From Cordylochernes scorpioides (Eukaryota > Arthropoda > Arachnida > Pseudoscorpiones > Chernetidae): DNA of 64,000 nt. The position numbers were made by a program, and so were the translations under genes. The stretch is from the NCBI GenBank assembly GCA_030710605.1, contig CP092884.1:21371483-21435482 (forward strand), in the 5' to 3' direction. Below are positions 54,202-63,559 of this stretch, in pieces. Within the stretch, counting starts at the first letter, position 1. Every line of letters starts with the position of its first letter. The notes under the pieces are model-generated. The model ran no database searches, was not told the origin of the DNA, and saw only the letters and a program-made list of their open reading frames with translations.

Positions 54202-54842
54202 TATTTGTGATTCCTATAATCAGGAGTCCATTTCTTTTGATATCCTTGTTTCTGTTTATCTCTAAACCAGCAATCATTAGCTAGATGTCCCTTTTTATTA
54301 CAAACAAAACATCTTTTTGGCTGAAATTGTTTAACTTTTCTATCTTTAATTCTGTATGCTTGTTCATGCCCATTCTCAACCGATTGATTTAATCTCATAT
54401 TTTTTGGAGGAAATTGATGCCCTAATGATGAACTTCTAGCAGCAATATTTTTTGCCCTCGTTATATATTCATCTTCAGTTTCATTTTATCTTTCATTCTA
54501 ATGTTCTTTAATTCTAAGCCTATATCAATAATTTTATCTTCCAAATTGCCTGTGTATGTTTTTTCAGTGAGTCCCATACTTTCTTTGCATTTGTTTCTCC
54601 AATGAACATTCCATTTGTTCATTTGTCAACGTAGTGATGATTATCCCAAATGCTTCATAATTTTTCTCACTCCAAATCTCCCAAGAAATTTTGTCTTCCA
54701 TATCAGGTTCTGGATAAGAAATTACACATTTAAATAATTTTCTACCTCTCGGAACTGCGCCGATTTTCAACGCCCAAATTTGATAATTAGTTCCTGTTAA
54801 TGGTTCAATTTTTGTTTGGGATAAAAATTTATATTCAGCCAT
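54135..54842 (-). pseudogene. Copia A gag
   Basis: ATG at 54842 (MAEYKFLSQTKIEPLTGTNY), then ISWEIWSEKNYEAFGIIITT to 54564. After frame changes the zinc knuckle CFVCNKKGHLANDC appears at 54300-54340, followed by the mariner at 54201. The start matches the second copy at the left edge of the window. Confidence 0.75.
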
Positions 54843-55080
54843 TTTCGCCTTTTGAACTAATATAAACAAACCAACATATTTTAAATACAAATATATATTT
54901 TAAAATTATTTGAATAATGGGTAGCTTTTAAACATGCAATATATAGATATAATTTAACTTAATCTATATAAATACCTTCAATCTTCTCAGAAGTGCCTCA
55001 GTTTACCGATCAGAATAAACTTCTTGCTTAATCTTCAGATTAAATATTTTCGCTTTTGAGCTTTATATCAAACAACCACG

Positions 55081-55091
55081 CTCTGCTACCA
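55081..55091 (-). other. Copia A primer-binding site
   Basis: TGGTAGCAGAG on the minus strand, two bases from the 5' LTR. Complementary to the initiator tRNA-Met 3' end. The same site lies at 967-977 in the left-edge copy. Confidence 0.8.
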
Positions 55092-55093
55092 AT

Positions 55094-55296
55094 TGTTGAC
55101 TTTGCTTAGAATTTTTAATGAAACTGATTCTAATAATTATTAATTAAACATTATATTTATTGATTTACAAAAGAGAGAACAAAATATAAAAGGGAAACTA
55201 ATATTAAACAAAGGAACTTTTTTTTTCGGTTAGCGCCTATTTACCTGTGAGCTTACACACACTCAGTGGTAACAATTAATACATATACATACAACA
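55094..55296 (-). repeat. Copia A 5' LTR
   Basis: 203 bp, TGTTGACTTTGC...ATACAACA. Confidence 0.92.
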
Positions 55297-56890
55297 TCAT
55301 TCAATGTTGCAATAAACTCTTCGTCATTTATTAGTTTACGAATTTGAGGTCCAATGAAAATACCTTCCGTTATCTCAGAACAACTAATCTTCGGAAATTT
55401 AATCATTAAATATTTGACAGCATCACTATCTTTCTTTAAAGCCTTTACAAAATTTTTCATTAACCCTAATTTGATATGTAAAGGGGGAAGAAGCATTTTT
55501 AGTTTATGGACAAGCAGTTCATTTTCAACGTTTTGTTCACCTAAGCGAAACATACTTCTTTCAGACCACATTTTTGTATATAATGATTCTTTCTGTCTCT
55601 GCTGTCCCACTTGCATAAGTTTCCTTTCTGCAAACCCTGTAAAATTCCTATAATTTTAAGATCACCGCAAACTTCCCAACAATGTTTGGTATAATTTAAT
55701 AATTCTAAGATTTTCTTAGGAGTCGAATAGGTTTTTCATTTGGGTTTAATAGGCAACTGGTATGGAAGGTAATGCACTACCATAGTGCAGCAAACAAGCC
55801 TTCAAATTTGTTTAGAGGAATCAATAAAGAGTCTATGCTCGGTTGCAATGCAATTAATTTGCAGAGTTTTAAAAACGCCTTCAATATCATTGCAATACAC
55901 TAATACTTGTTCTTCAGAAAAAAAAAATGGCAAAAAAACATTGTTCCCTATTACGATAGACAGAGATTTTGGTTTGTGGTAACAAGAGGTTCCTTTGCTT
56001 TAATCTTGATCCAAGGATTTCTGCTGCTTCTTTTGATAGCCCTAGATCCCTAACTAGATCATTTAATGATGCCTGATCAAATAAATGTGGAATGCCACTT
56101 TGTTTTGAAATAAATTCAGGGTCTTCTGATTGATGATGATCTGCAAATGCTGTGTGCTGATCATCCTTTTTGATATAGGATTCTTGAACCGTTTTAGGAA
56201 TCGGTATGGGATTCTCGAGGTCGTGAGGAATAGGTTGCCTAGCTGATGGTATATCAGGATAAAAGTTAGTTTGCTTATTTTTGCTATTAAGGCCTGTTAT
56301 TTTTCAGACACAGAAATAACAATTGTCAGGGTTATTTTTTGGTTCTCGCCAAACCATTGGTACACCAAAGGGCATACCTTTTGATTTCCCCGATTTCCAT
56401 TGCAAAAGCCCTTAATAGCACGTTCCGCACACACTATGGGGGCACCACCACTTGTCTTGATCACCTAAGGCCACACAAAAATATTCTTTATAGCATTCTT
56501 TATCTTTGGGGTGATACGTTTCCTCTGTTTGGGAATTGTAAATTTTCCACAAATGTAGCAGAACATTTCGGGATTGGCTTTGCATTTACGTGGCATCATT
56601 TATATCTTTTAAAATATTTATGAAAACAAATGTATTGTTAAACATTTTCTTGATATAAAATTGCAATGGTATGCATTCATCTAAATGATGATTAAATTTT
56701 ATGCTTACAAAGTCAATATCTTCAAAATATTTTGATGACATCAGCTTCTTTATAAAATTAAATATTTTCAAATATTTTTCAAAAAATTGAGCTAATTTTG
56801 AAAAATGAAGGTTATATTCATGATCTACGGGTTGGAATTTACTAGAAACAACTTTCAAATATTGAGAAGGAAAAAGTGTGTGTACTAGTG

Positions 56891-57201
56891 TAATTAAACC
56901 TAAAATGATGTTGGTATACTAAAATCGGTTTATTCTTATACGCAACACTAAAATTAACCACAAATGAATCAATTTTAAAATCCCTATAATAACAAGATGA
57001 AAAAGCTCAATATGAATATCATATGCTTTTTGTCTGAATTTGCCCAAACTCTGATGTTGTGATACATTCTTTATCATCGCCATAACGTTTTGTACGGGGT
57101 GATGAACTAAAACGCGCTTTTTTTATTGCATTTTTAACGGAAGAGGTTCCTCTTTTGGTATATGAATACCATCTTCCCGCAACTTAATGTTATAAATATT
57201 G
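56891..57201. other. No gene seen
   Basis: AT-rich flank of copy C. No motif recognised. Confidence 0.4.
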
Positions 57202-57398
57202 TAACGTAGAAAATCAGGAAAGACAAATTTCAGGATGACACAGCAATTTAAGGCACAGACACAAATCAACATGTATAAGATACAAGTTAAGCAATGAGGG
57301 AAGTTTCCAGAGTAGCAAAATATAAATAAAATAAATATCAAAATATATTAATATGTATATAAAATATAATAAATATTATGCTAGAATATGATACATAA
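57202..57398. repeat. Degraded repeat shared with 7529-7700
   Basis: Starts TAACGTAGAAAATCAGGAAA and continues to the Gypsy insertion point. It is the host sequence of the Gypsy element. Confidence 0.5.
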
Positions 57399-57523
57399 AT
57401 GTTTTAATGTCCATCCATACAGAGAGCAAAACAACAACTGACTCACCCGTGCAGGCAAGGTCACGCTCCGCTGCGTCACGTGGGAAAACATACGCACATA
57501 TTTTCTTACATGTTCTCAGCACA
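57399..57523 (-). repeat. Gypsy 3' LTR
   Basis: About 124 bp. Short for a Gypsy element. Confidence 0.92.
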
Positions 57524-57583
57524 TCCCCCTTTTTAAGACTTGAAATATATATATACATTACAAACTTTAAATGCATAATATAA

Positions 57584-60500
57584 TTAATAATGAAGGCGAT
57601 CCACAGGTTTAACAATTCGTCCACTCCGAGTTCTTATCTGGCCGTCTTCTGAGTCGTTAGAGGGATAATCCACAACTGGGGTCTTTTCATTTTCAACCAG
57701 TTCCTCCCCCGAAAAGGTCGGCGTCGATGGGTCGGCTGGATATTGCACTGTAACTCCTTTTCGTAGATGGAACCTGTTTTGACGTAAAGTACCAACTGGA
57801 GTATCAACCATATATGACCTTGGTGCCGATGCTTTCTGCTTTACAATCCCCCAGGTTCGCATATCTGTAATCCAAACCGTGTCACCTTCGGATAGCTCCT
57901 CCATGTCCGTAGCTCCGCAGCGTCGATCATATCTGGATTTCATATTCTTTCTCCTTCTCCCTTCCTTTCTTTTCAGGGTCTGAGAGTCCACCAACCTTGG
58001 ATTAAGATTCTCTGGTGCAATTGGCAAGGTCGTTCGGAGTTTACGTCCCATGAGAAGCTCAGCAGAGCTGTAACCGTTCTCCAAAGGGGTCGATCGATAC
58101 TCCAGGAGTCCAAGCGATGGGTCTTGATTTTTCTTGAGGATCAACTTAATTTTCACACCTGCTTCTGCCATCCCATTGATCTGCGGGAATCGAGGACTTG
58201 AAGTGACATGTGTGAATCCGTACTGCCTTGCGAAATTTGCAAATTCACGAGCAGCTCCAAATTGCGTCCCATTATCGCTTACAACAGTTTCTGGGATTCC
58301 ATGTCGGGAAAATATGGATTTGCAACTACGCACCACCACATTGGCTGTGAGCCGATCCAGCTGAACCAATTCCGGAAATCGAGAATAATAGTCAATGACG
58401 ACTAGATACCACTTATTCTCGAACTTGAACAAATCCATTCCAATCTTTTGCCACGGTCGTGTAGGAAAGTTGGTTGGTATCAAAGGTTCATGTTTTGAGA
58501 CGGCTTCCTGGATACAGACACTGCACTTTCTGACCGTTTCCGCGATCTCTTCCGAAATTCCAGGCCACCATACCGTCTCACGTGCGCGAAGTCTTGTTTT
58601 TGTAATCCCGAAGTGCCCAGCGTGCAACTTATCTAGGATCTCCAGTTTCATTCTTGCTGGAATAACAAGACGACAGCTACGCATCAGTAGTCCATTTTGA
58701 ACGCCGAGTTCATCCTTGACATGCCAATAAGAGAGCAGAGCCGGTGACATCTTCTTCTTATCTGGCCAGCCTTGCTCAAGGTAGTTGACTACTGCTTTCA
58801 GGGTCGTATCCTCTTGTTGAGCTTCAAAAATCTTCGTCAACATCTCGTCTTTGTCGGTTATACTCGAGAGAACTGCATTTATATGCGCTGAGGTTTGCCG
58901 TTCGTTTTCACCTCCCTCGGTTGTAAGAAGTGGTTGTCTAGATAATGCATCGGCGTCGAGCAGCTCCTTTCCAGGGATATGCACTATTTCGAATCCAAAC
59001 CTCATCATACGCATTCGGAAACGTTGCAGTCTTGGGGTCAGCGAACTCAATTCTTTCGTCGAAAATAGAGGAATGAGAGGCTTATGGTCGGTCTCAATTC
59101 GGAAACGCTTTCCAAGCAGGAAATCTTGAAAACGTTCGCAAGCCCATGTAATTGCGAGAGCCTCTTTCTCGATCTGAGCATATCGTTTTTCGGTAGGTGT
59201 CATAGTTCTAGAAGAATAAGCAACAGGTCGCCAGATTCCATTCTTACCTTCTTGCTTCAGTACCGCTCCCAAGCCATATGAAGATGCGTCGGATGACACC
59301 ATAGTTGGTTTCCTGACGTCGTATGCTGCCAAGATGGGTTGAGTCGTGAGCAATTCTTTCAACTTTCGGAATGCTCGCTCCTGGCTGCAATCCCAAACGA
59401 AGTCTTGACCTTTCACCAACAACTGGTTCAGTGGTGCCACGATTTCAGATAAATTTTCCACAAAGCGTCCCAGATGGTTCACCATGCCAAGAAATCTTCT
59501 TACGCCATGAACATCGGTCGGAGCAGGCATCTCCGCCACTGCTTCGATTTTCGCTGGATCTGGTCGGATACCGTCTTCATCCAGTATGTGCCCAAGAAAA
59601 TTAATTCTTGGCACGCCGAAGACACACTTGGCCTTGTTTAGTGTAACTTTCGCCTCTTTCAGTTTTCGGAGCACTAAACGAAGAATTCGATCGTGAGTCT
59701 TGGAGTCGGAGGCAAATATCAGGATATCGTCCAGGTAACACATTACACCGTCCATGCCTTGCAAGATTAATGACATAACTCTCTGAAAATACTCTGGGGC
59801 GAGTGAGATTCCAAATGGCATTCTGCAGTATTTATATCTCCCAAAAGGAGTGATGAAGGTCGTTAAATGCTGGCAGTCCGGGCTCAACGGAATCTGGTGA
59901 AAGCCACTGTTCGCGTCCAGTTTCGAAAAGAATCTTGATTCCCCCAGTTGCCCCAGCATGTGCTCCACCACTGGCATGGGATGCACTTCGCGCTGTACAT
60001 GTTCGTTCAGCCTTGAGAGATCCACACAGAGTCGTATGTCGCCATTCGGTTTACCAGCAATCACAGTCGGTGCACACCATTCAGTCGCAACGTTAACTTG
60101 TGCTATGATTCCCGCCTTCTCGAGCTCTTCCAATCTTGTTTTGAGCTTTTCCATCAAAGGTATTGGTACCCGTCGAGGAGTATGCACAGCATATGGTTTT
60201 GCTCCAGGTTTCAATTTGATTTCGTAAGGGTTTCCGATCTGTCCCAGTCCTTCAAATACTTCAGGGAATTCCTTGATCGGGTTAATTCTCGTCGCTACCA
60301 CTTCAATCCGCCTCGCCAGGTTCAAGAGCTCACATGCCCGGCGACTCAGAAGAGGTTCACTCAAACGACGAATGACATAAATCTTCTCCTTGATTTCATA
60401 ATTTCCATTTCGCAGCGTTGCTAAAAACATACCCACAGTCTGAAGTTCGGAGAATTCAGCAGCTCTAAGGTTGATATCACTTTTCACTAGTCGTTGCTGT

Positions 60501-61492
60501 CCCATTATCTTCTTGAAGAGACACAGAGGAACACATGTAACATCCGCCTGGGAGTCGAGCTTGAACTTCACCTTTTTCCCGTTCACTTGGATTTCTGCTG
60601 TCCATCGCCTCCTGCACTCGCCTTCATCATCATCGAGATTAGATGAATCCTCCACAGCTGAGACCTCCAAGAGAAAACCAATTTCTTCATCAAGTTCAGA
60701 AACAGCTTTGACTTCCGCAGTCTTCGCCTGCTTATCTGGGCAGCAATTTGCAAAATGGCCTGTTTTTGAACACAGGTTACATTTCTGTCCTTCAGCACGG
60801 CAAGCCTGTCCTTCCCTGTGGGTGAAACCTCCGCACTTTGGACATCGTGATCTTGTTTTGGCTGACTTCTCCTTCTTCCTCGAAGGCTGCTGTTGTTGTT
60901 TCGGTGATTGTTTCTTCGAGTTGAACTTCACCTGATTGACCTTTTGGCTTGCTGAGGGACGCTGCAGGTCGACTTGCTGCTGTCGAACGGCTTCCTGCTG
61001 TCGAACCATTTTCACCGCCTTTTCCAAAGTCAGTTCGCTGTCCAACTGCATTCTTTCAGATAAAGCTTTGTCCCTCACTCCAACCACTATTCGGTCACGG
61101 ATCAACTGCTCATGAAGACCCTCAAATTCGCAACTATCAGCCAATTTGTACAATGAAGTGATGAATTCGTCCACTGGCTCCCGATCCTCTTGGATTCTTG
61201 AATTAAATTTCGCACGTTCATAGATAATATTCTTCCTGACACAGAAGTGGCTGTCGAACGCCTTGAGGACGGAATCAATTTTCGTTGCCTCTTCCTCCTT
61301 ATCGAACTTGAAGGTCCTGAATATATCATCCGCGCGGTCGCCCATCAAGTACATGAACAAATCGATCTTGTCCGCCTCCTCTTTCTTCTTCATTCCACTG
61401 ACCACGAGGTATCGTTCGAATCTCTTCCTCCATTTGGGCCATTCGTTGGGAGTCGAGAAGTCGAAAGTTTCTGGAGGTTGAATCTGAGCCAT
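57584..61492 (-). CDS. Gypsy gag-pol polyprotein, single intact frame
   Basis: 1302 codons from MAQIQPPETFDFSTPNEWPK. Gag has two zinc knuckles (CPKCGGFTHREGQAC and CNLCSKTGHFANCC, about residues 215-250). Protease: FKLDSQADVTCVP, where the usual DTGA/DSGA is DSQA. RT: RLCVDLSRLN, FFSKLDANSGFHQIPL (Asp), RMPFGISLAPEYFQR, then CYLDDILIFA with YLDD near residue 586. RNase H: MVSSDASSYGLGAVL, IEKEALAITWACERF, IETDHKPLI. Integrase: HAGHFGITKTR and CSVC zinc ligands, GMDLFKF (Asp), VVSDNGTQFG (Asp), INGMAEAGVK (Glu). Gag and pol are fused in one frame, so no programmed shift is needed. No envelope. Resembles the K02A2.6-like group. Possibly still functional. Confidence 0.95.
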   Translation of the reverse strand: MAQIQPPETFDFSTPNEWPKWRKRFERYLVVSGMKKKEEADKIDLFMYLMGDRADDIFRTFKFDKEEEATKIDSVLKAFDSHFCVRKNIIYERAKFNSRIQEDREPVDEFITSLYKLADSCEFEGLHEQLIRDRIVVGVRDKALSERMQLDSELTLEKAVKMVRQQEAVRQQQVDLQRPSASQKVNQVKFNSKKQSPKQQQQPSRKKEKSAKTRSRCPKCGGFTHREGQACRAEGQKCNLCSKTGHFANCCPDKQAKTAEVKAVSELDEEIGFLLEVSAVEDSSNLDDDEGECRRRWTAEIQVNGKKVKFKLDSQADVTCVPLCLFKKIMGQQRLVKSDINLRAAEFSELQTVGMFLATLRNGNYEIKEKIYVIRRLSEPLLSRRACELLNLARRIEVVATRINPIKEFPEVFEGLGQIGNPYEIKLKPGAKPYAVHTPRRVPIPLMEKLKTRLEELEKAGIIAQVNVATEWCAPTVIAGKPNGDIRLCVDLSRLNEHVQREVHPMPVVEHMLGQLGESRFFSKLDANSGFHQIPLSPDCQHLTTFITPFGRYKYCRMPFGISLAPEYFQRVMSLILQGMDGVMCYLDDILIFASDSKTHDRILRLVLRKLKEAKVTLNKAKCVFGVPRINFLGHILDEDGIRPDPAKIEAVAEMPAPTDVHGVRRFLGMVNHLGRFVENLSEIVAPLNQLLVKGQDFVWDCSQERAFRKLKELLTTQPILAAYDVRKPTMVSSDASSYGLGAVLKQEGKNGIWRPVAYSSRTMTPTEKRYAQIEKEALAITWACERFQDFLLGKRFRIETDHKPLIPLFSTKELSSLTPRLQRFRMRMMRFGFEIVHIPGKELLDADALSRQPLLTTEGGENERQTSAHINAVLSSITDKDEMLTKIFEAQQEDTTLKAVVNYLEQGWPDKKKMSPALLSYWHVKDELGVQNGLLMRSCRLVIPARMKLEILDKLHAGHFGITKTRLRARETVWWPGISEEIAETVRKCSVCIQEAVSKHEPLIPTNFPTRPWQKIGMDLFKFENKWYLVVIDYYSRFPELVQLDRLTANVVVRSCKSIFSRHGIPETVVSDNGTQFGAAREFANFARQYGFTHVTSSPRFPQINGMAEAGVKIKLILKKNQDPSLGLLEYRSTPLENGYSSAELLMGRKLRTTLPIAPENLNPRLVDSQTLKRKEGRRRKNMKSRYDRRCGATDMEELSEGDTVWITDMRTWGIVKQKASAPRSYMVDTPVGTLRQNRFHLRKGVTVQYPADPSTPTFSGEELVENEKTPVVDYPSNDSEDGQIRTRSGRIVKPVDRLHY

Positions 61493-61574
61493 GTTGAATT
61501 ATCTTCCAAGGTACGCAAAAATCGATATTTTGCGATATACGGGTTCGTATTTTATCCAGTTATCGCTGCCACCA

Positions 61575-61698
61575 TGTTTTAATGTCCATCTATACAGAGA
61601 GCAAAACAACAATTGACTCACCCGTGCTGGCAAGGTCCCGCTCAGCTGCGTCACGTGGGAAAACATACGCACATATTTTCTTACATGTTCTCAGCACA
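61575..61698 (-). repeat. Gypsy 5' LTR
   Basis: About 124 bp. Only 82 bases separate it from the gag ATG, so the leader is very short. Confidence 0.92.
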
Positions 61699-61703
61699 AT
61701 AAA

Positions 61704-62285
61704 TGCAGCCATGAAGAAAAAAATGTTTAAAAATATATATTTAAAATAAACTCAGAGATTTGTGAATTCGTTCTTGTAGAACCACTGAGCTAAGGTAACT
61801 TGGGCACTTTACTAACCTCAGTCTTGATATGGGGGATTCTTGAACATACAGGAACATCAGTTTGAACTCTGTACGCACGTGACTTACGATCCTACGACCA
61901 CGTCGTCTCTCCAGTGGGTTCAAAGCCAGTTCGCAATGCTTGCTTTTTCTCAGACTAATTGATCAAATAGGGATAGCCTTCTAGTCCTAATAACAGTTCG
62001 CCATGCATGATCATCATCTTGTCTCCACTGAGCTCAGCACAATAAAATGGGAAAGGGAGAACGATTAACTTGAAGTACTACATAACCATTTTTTTTGGCC
62101 ATCCTGCTGTTTTCAGACTGAAAATGAGGCTCTTCTGAAACTATGATCTATGCATTCTTGTTTCTTTGTTATTCTAATAACGTGGTTCTGTTCGCTTTAT
62201 TGGTAGCTCTTCCAATATTCGCATCTATAATAAACAGCACATCAGTTATGTGCATTCGTACCAAACTGAAATCATTTTCATATTT
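61704..62285. other. No gene seen
   Basis: Continuation of the Gypsy target repeat, then unrecognised sequence. No ORF of note. Confidence 0.4.
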
Positions 62286-62610
62286 GACTCTTTTTTTTTT
62301 TTTTGCTTATCCCTAGTACACTCGTGGCACAGGCCATGGTAATCATGGTGGGTAGAAGTAGGAGACTGCTTTTACTGTAGGTGCACCACATGCCTACACA
62401 TGTGAAAAGCAGTTCGACTTCGCACTTACAAATGTGCCAGAGCCCCGTTTGGTTACTTGCACTCGCTTGTGGGGTTGTACTTTTACAAGAATCGGGAGCC
62501 ATTGGAGCATTTTTTTTTTTAAATCAGAAAAAAAGTTCCCAATGCGGGAATTGAACCCGGGTCGTAGCGGCCGAAAACCAACGGTTTAGACCATCCTTCC
62601 ACCGACTCCC
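62286..62610 (-). repeat. tRNA-related SINE, second family
   Basis: Poly-T (62286-62304) is its A tail. At the other end, the minus strand of 62535-62605 has a T-arm-like GGGTTCAATTCCCGC (box B) but the acceptor stem does not pair, so the tRNA part is degenerate. It matches 31972-32180. Confidence 0.55.
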
Positions 62611-63050
62611 CTATATTTTACTTTAACTTACGTATTTGCATAGTTTAGCGTTGGAAGCTAGGTTCCTACTTGGTGTGCAAATAACATTGTGCGTAAGTTT
62701 ATTTGAGTGGTATGATGAAATATGTTATTCAAGTTTGTTTAAAGTGTAATGGATTTTATACTAGAATTTGGCAGAACAAATACTTCAATGGTTTTTTTGT
62801 CGTCTGAACGTTAAAACTTAATCGCCGTTATTTAATTTCAGACAACTTTTATATCAAACAATTTTAAAATTTATTTATTCTTTTGGTAACTTTGAACAAT
62901 GTAAATTCTCTAAATTTAGTTACTAATATATATTTGTCATGAAATCATATATGCGGAAGAGCTTTGCTCGATGCAATACCTTGAAATTGTTTGTATGTAG
63001 CTCTATAGACCTATAAGCTTATGTCCATAGGTTCACTAAACACCCCTAAG
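62611..63050. other. No gene seen
   Basis: AT-rich, no motif recognised. Confidence 0.4.
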
Positions 63051-63099
63051 CTGCCTTCCATAGAAAATGTAGGGTATATCCCAAACCAATCCAATACAA

Positions 63100-63200
63100 T
63101 AGTAGAGCGGCCTAGAGATTAATTTGGCGAAACCGCTGAGAAGGTTCCCTACTGATGAGCCAAACCCTCTAAATTAATAACTTTTATTATTGCAGTAAAG
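63100..63200. repeat. Hairpin MITE fragment
   Basis: TTGGCGAAACCGCTGAGAAG and CCTACTGATGAGCC, the family seen at 41190-41290. Confidence 0.5.
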
Positions 63201-63559
63201 TCTGTAGAGATAATATTTGATCATATTATTGAAAATAAACACATTGCCAGTAAATATATTTGTTACAAATTAATGACATTCTATTTTAAAATGTTTCAAA
63301 TTAGACTCAACATGAACAAATAATCCATTTCATTTTATAAAAAAATAAAAGTGTGATAGTTAAAATATTTTAAAAGATTACAAAAACTTGCCACTAAAGG
63401 CTTCCATTGTTGAGATTTTAGGTAACAAATAACTATGGGATGACTAATACCTGGACCAAAGAGAGAGGAGCGGTGTCAAAGAAGAAGATGAATCTGTAAT
63501 GAGAGCCGTTTTCATGCAGGAGGAAGGCCAGTATGTTAAGGAGAAAAGTTTATCACGGC

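Larger units (their letters stand above)
44903..55296 (-). mobile_element. Copia A LTR retrotransposon, old, with nested insertions
   Basis: The LTRs are 44903-45110 and 55094-55296 (TGTTGACTTT...ACAACA), different at several sites. Flanks GCATT and TCATT agree at 4 of 5 bases. The primer-binding site is 55081-55091 (initiator tRNA-Met type), two bases from the LTR. It is inserted in the copy C ORF. It contains a mariner (52906-54201) and Copia B (47278-51699). Confidence 0.92.
44537..56599 (-). pseudogene. Conserved transposase-like ORF, copy C, split by Copia A
   Basis: It starts at 56599 (MMPRKCKANPEMFCYICGKF). The 55297-56599 part then gives WWCPHSVCGTC, FGVPMVWREPKNNPDNCYFC, ASLNDLVRDLGLSKEAAEIL, EHRLFIDSSK, WEVCGDLKIIGILQGLQ, LPPLHIKLGLMKNFVKALKK, EGIFIGPQIRKLI and FIATLND, where Copia A interrupts. 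The 44537-44902 part continues with FIDVVKHFLGNNKSPNYARI, LKLHFMDSHLNFFPDNLGAE, IEQRYNGLW, MVADYCWNLM and a stop. There are several in-frame stops and frameshifts, so it is old. Collinear with copies A and B over its length, about 550 residues. Candidate acidic residues: Asp in FIDSSK, Asp in CGDLKII, Glu near GECFYQ. The function is not known to me. Confidence 0.7.
44016..56890 (-). mobile_element. Unclassified DNA transposon-like element, copy C (contains Copia A, Copia B and a mariner)
   Basis: The terminal inverted repeat CACTAGTACACA is exact at both ends (44016 onward and 56890 backward). TAA lies directly outside each (44013-44015 and 56891-56893), a 3-bp target duplication. With Copia A removed the element is about 2.5 kb and holds one minus-strand gene. 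This is the only copy with both ends visible. Confidence 0.75.
57399..61698 (-). mobile_element. Gypsy (Ty3-type) LTR retrotransposon, structurally complete
   Basis: The 124-bp LTRs are at 57399-57523 and 61575-61698 (TGTTTTAATG...CTCAGCACA), with about five differences by eye. The 5-bp target duplication ATAAA (57394-57398 and 61699-61703) is exact. A primer-binding-site candidate TGGTGGCAGCGATAAC adjoins the 5' LTR on the minus strand; I cannot name its tRNA. A purine tract AAAAAGGGGGA adjoins the 3' LTR. LTR edges may be off by one base. Confidence 0.96.

Noticed and set aside
58134-61582. Plus-strand ORFs across the Gypsy element
   Set aside because: They are antisense shadows of the intact gag-pol frame.
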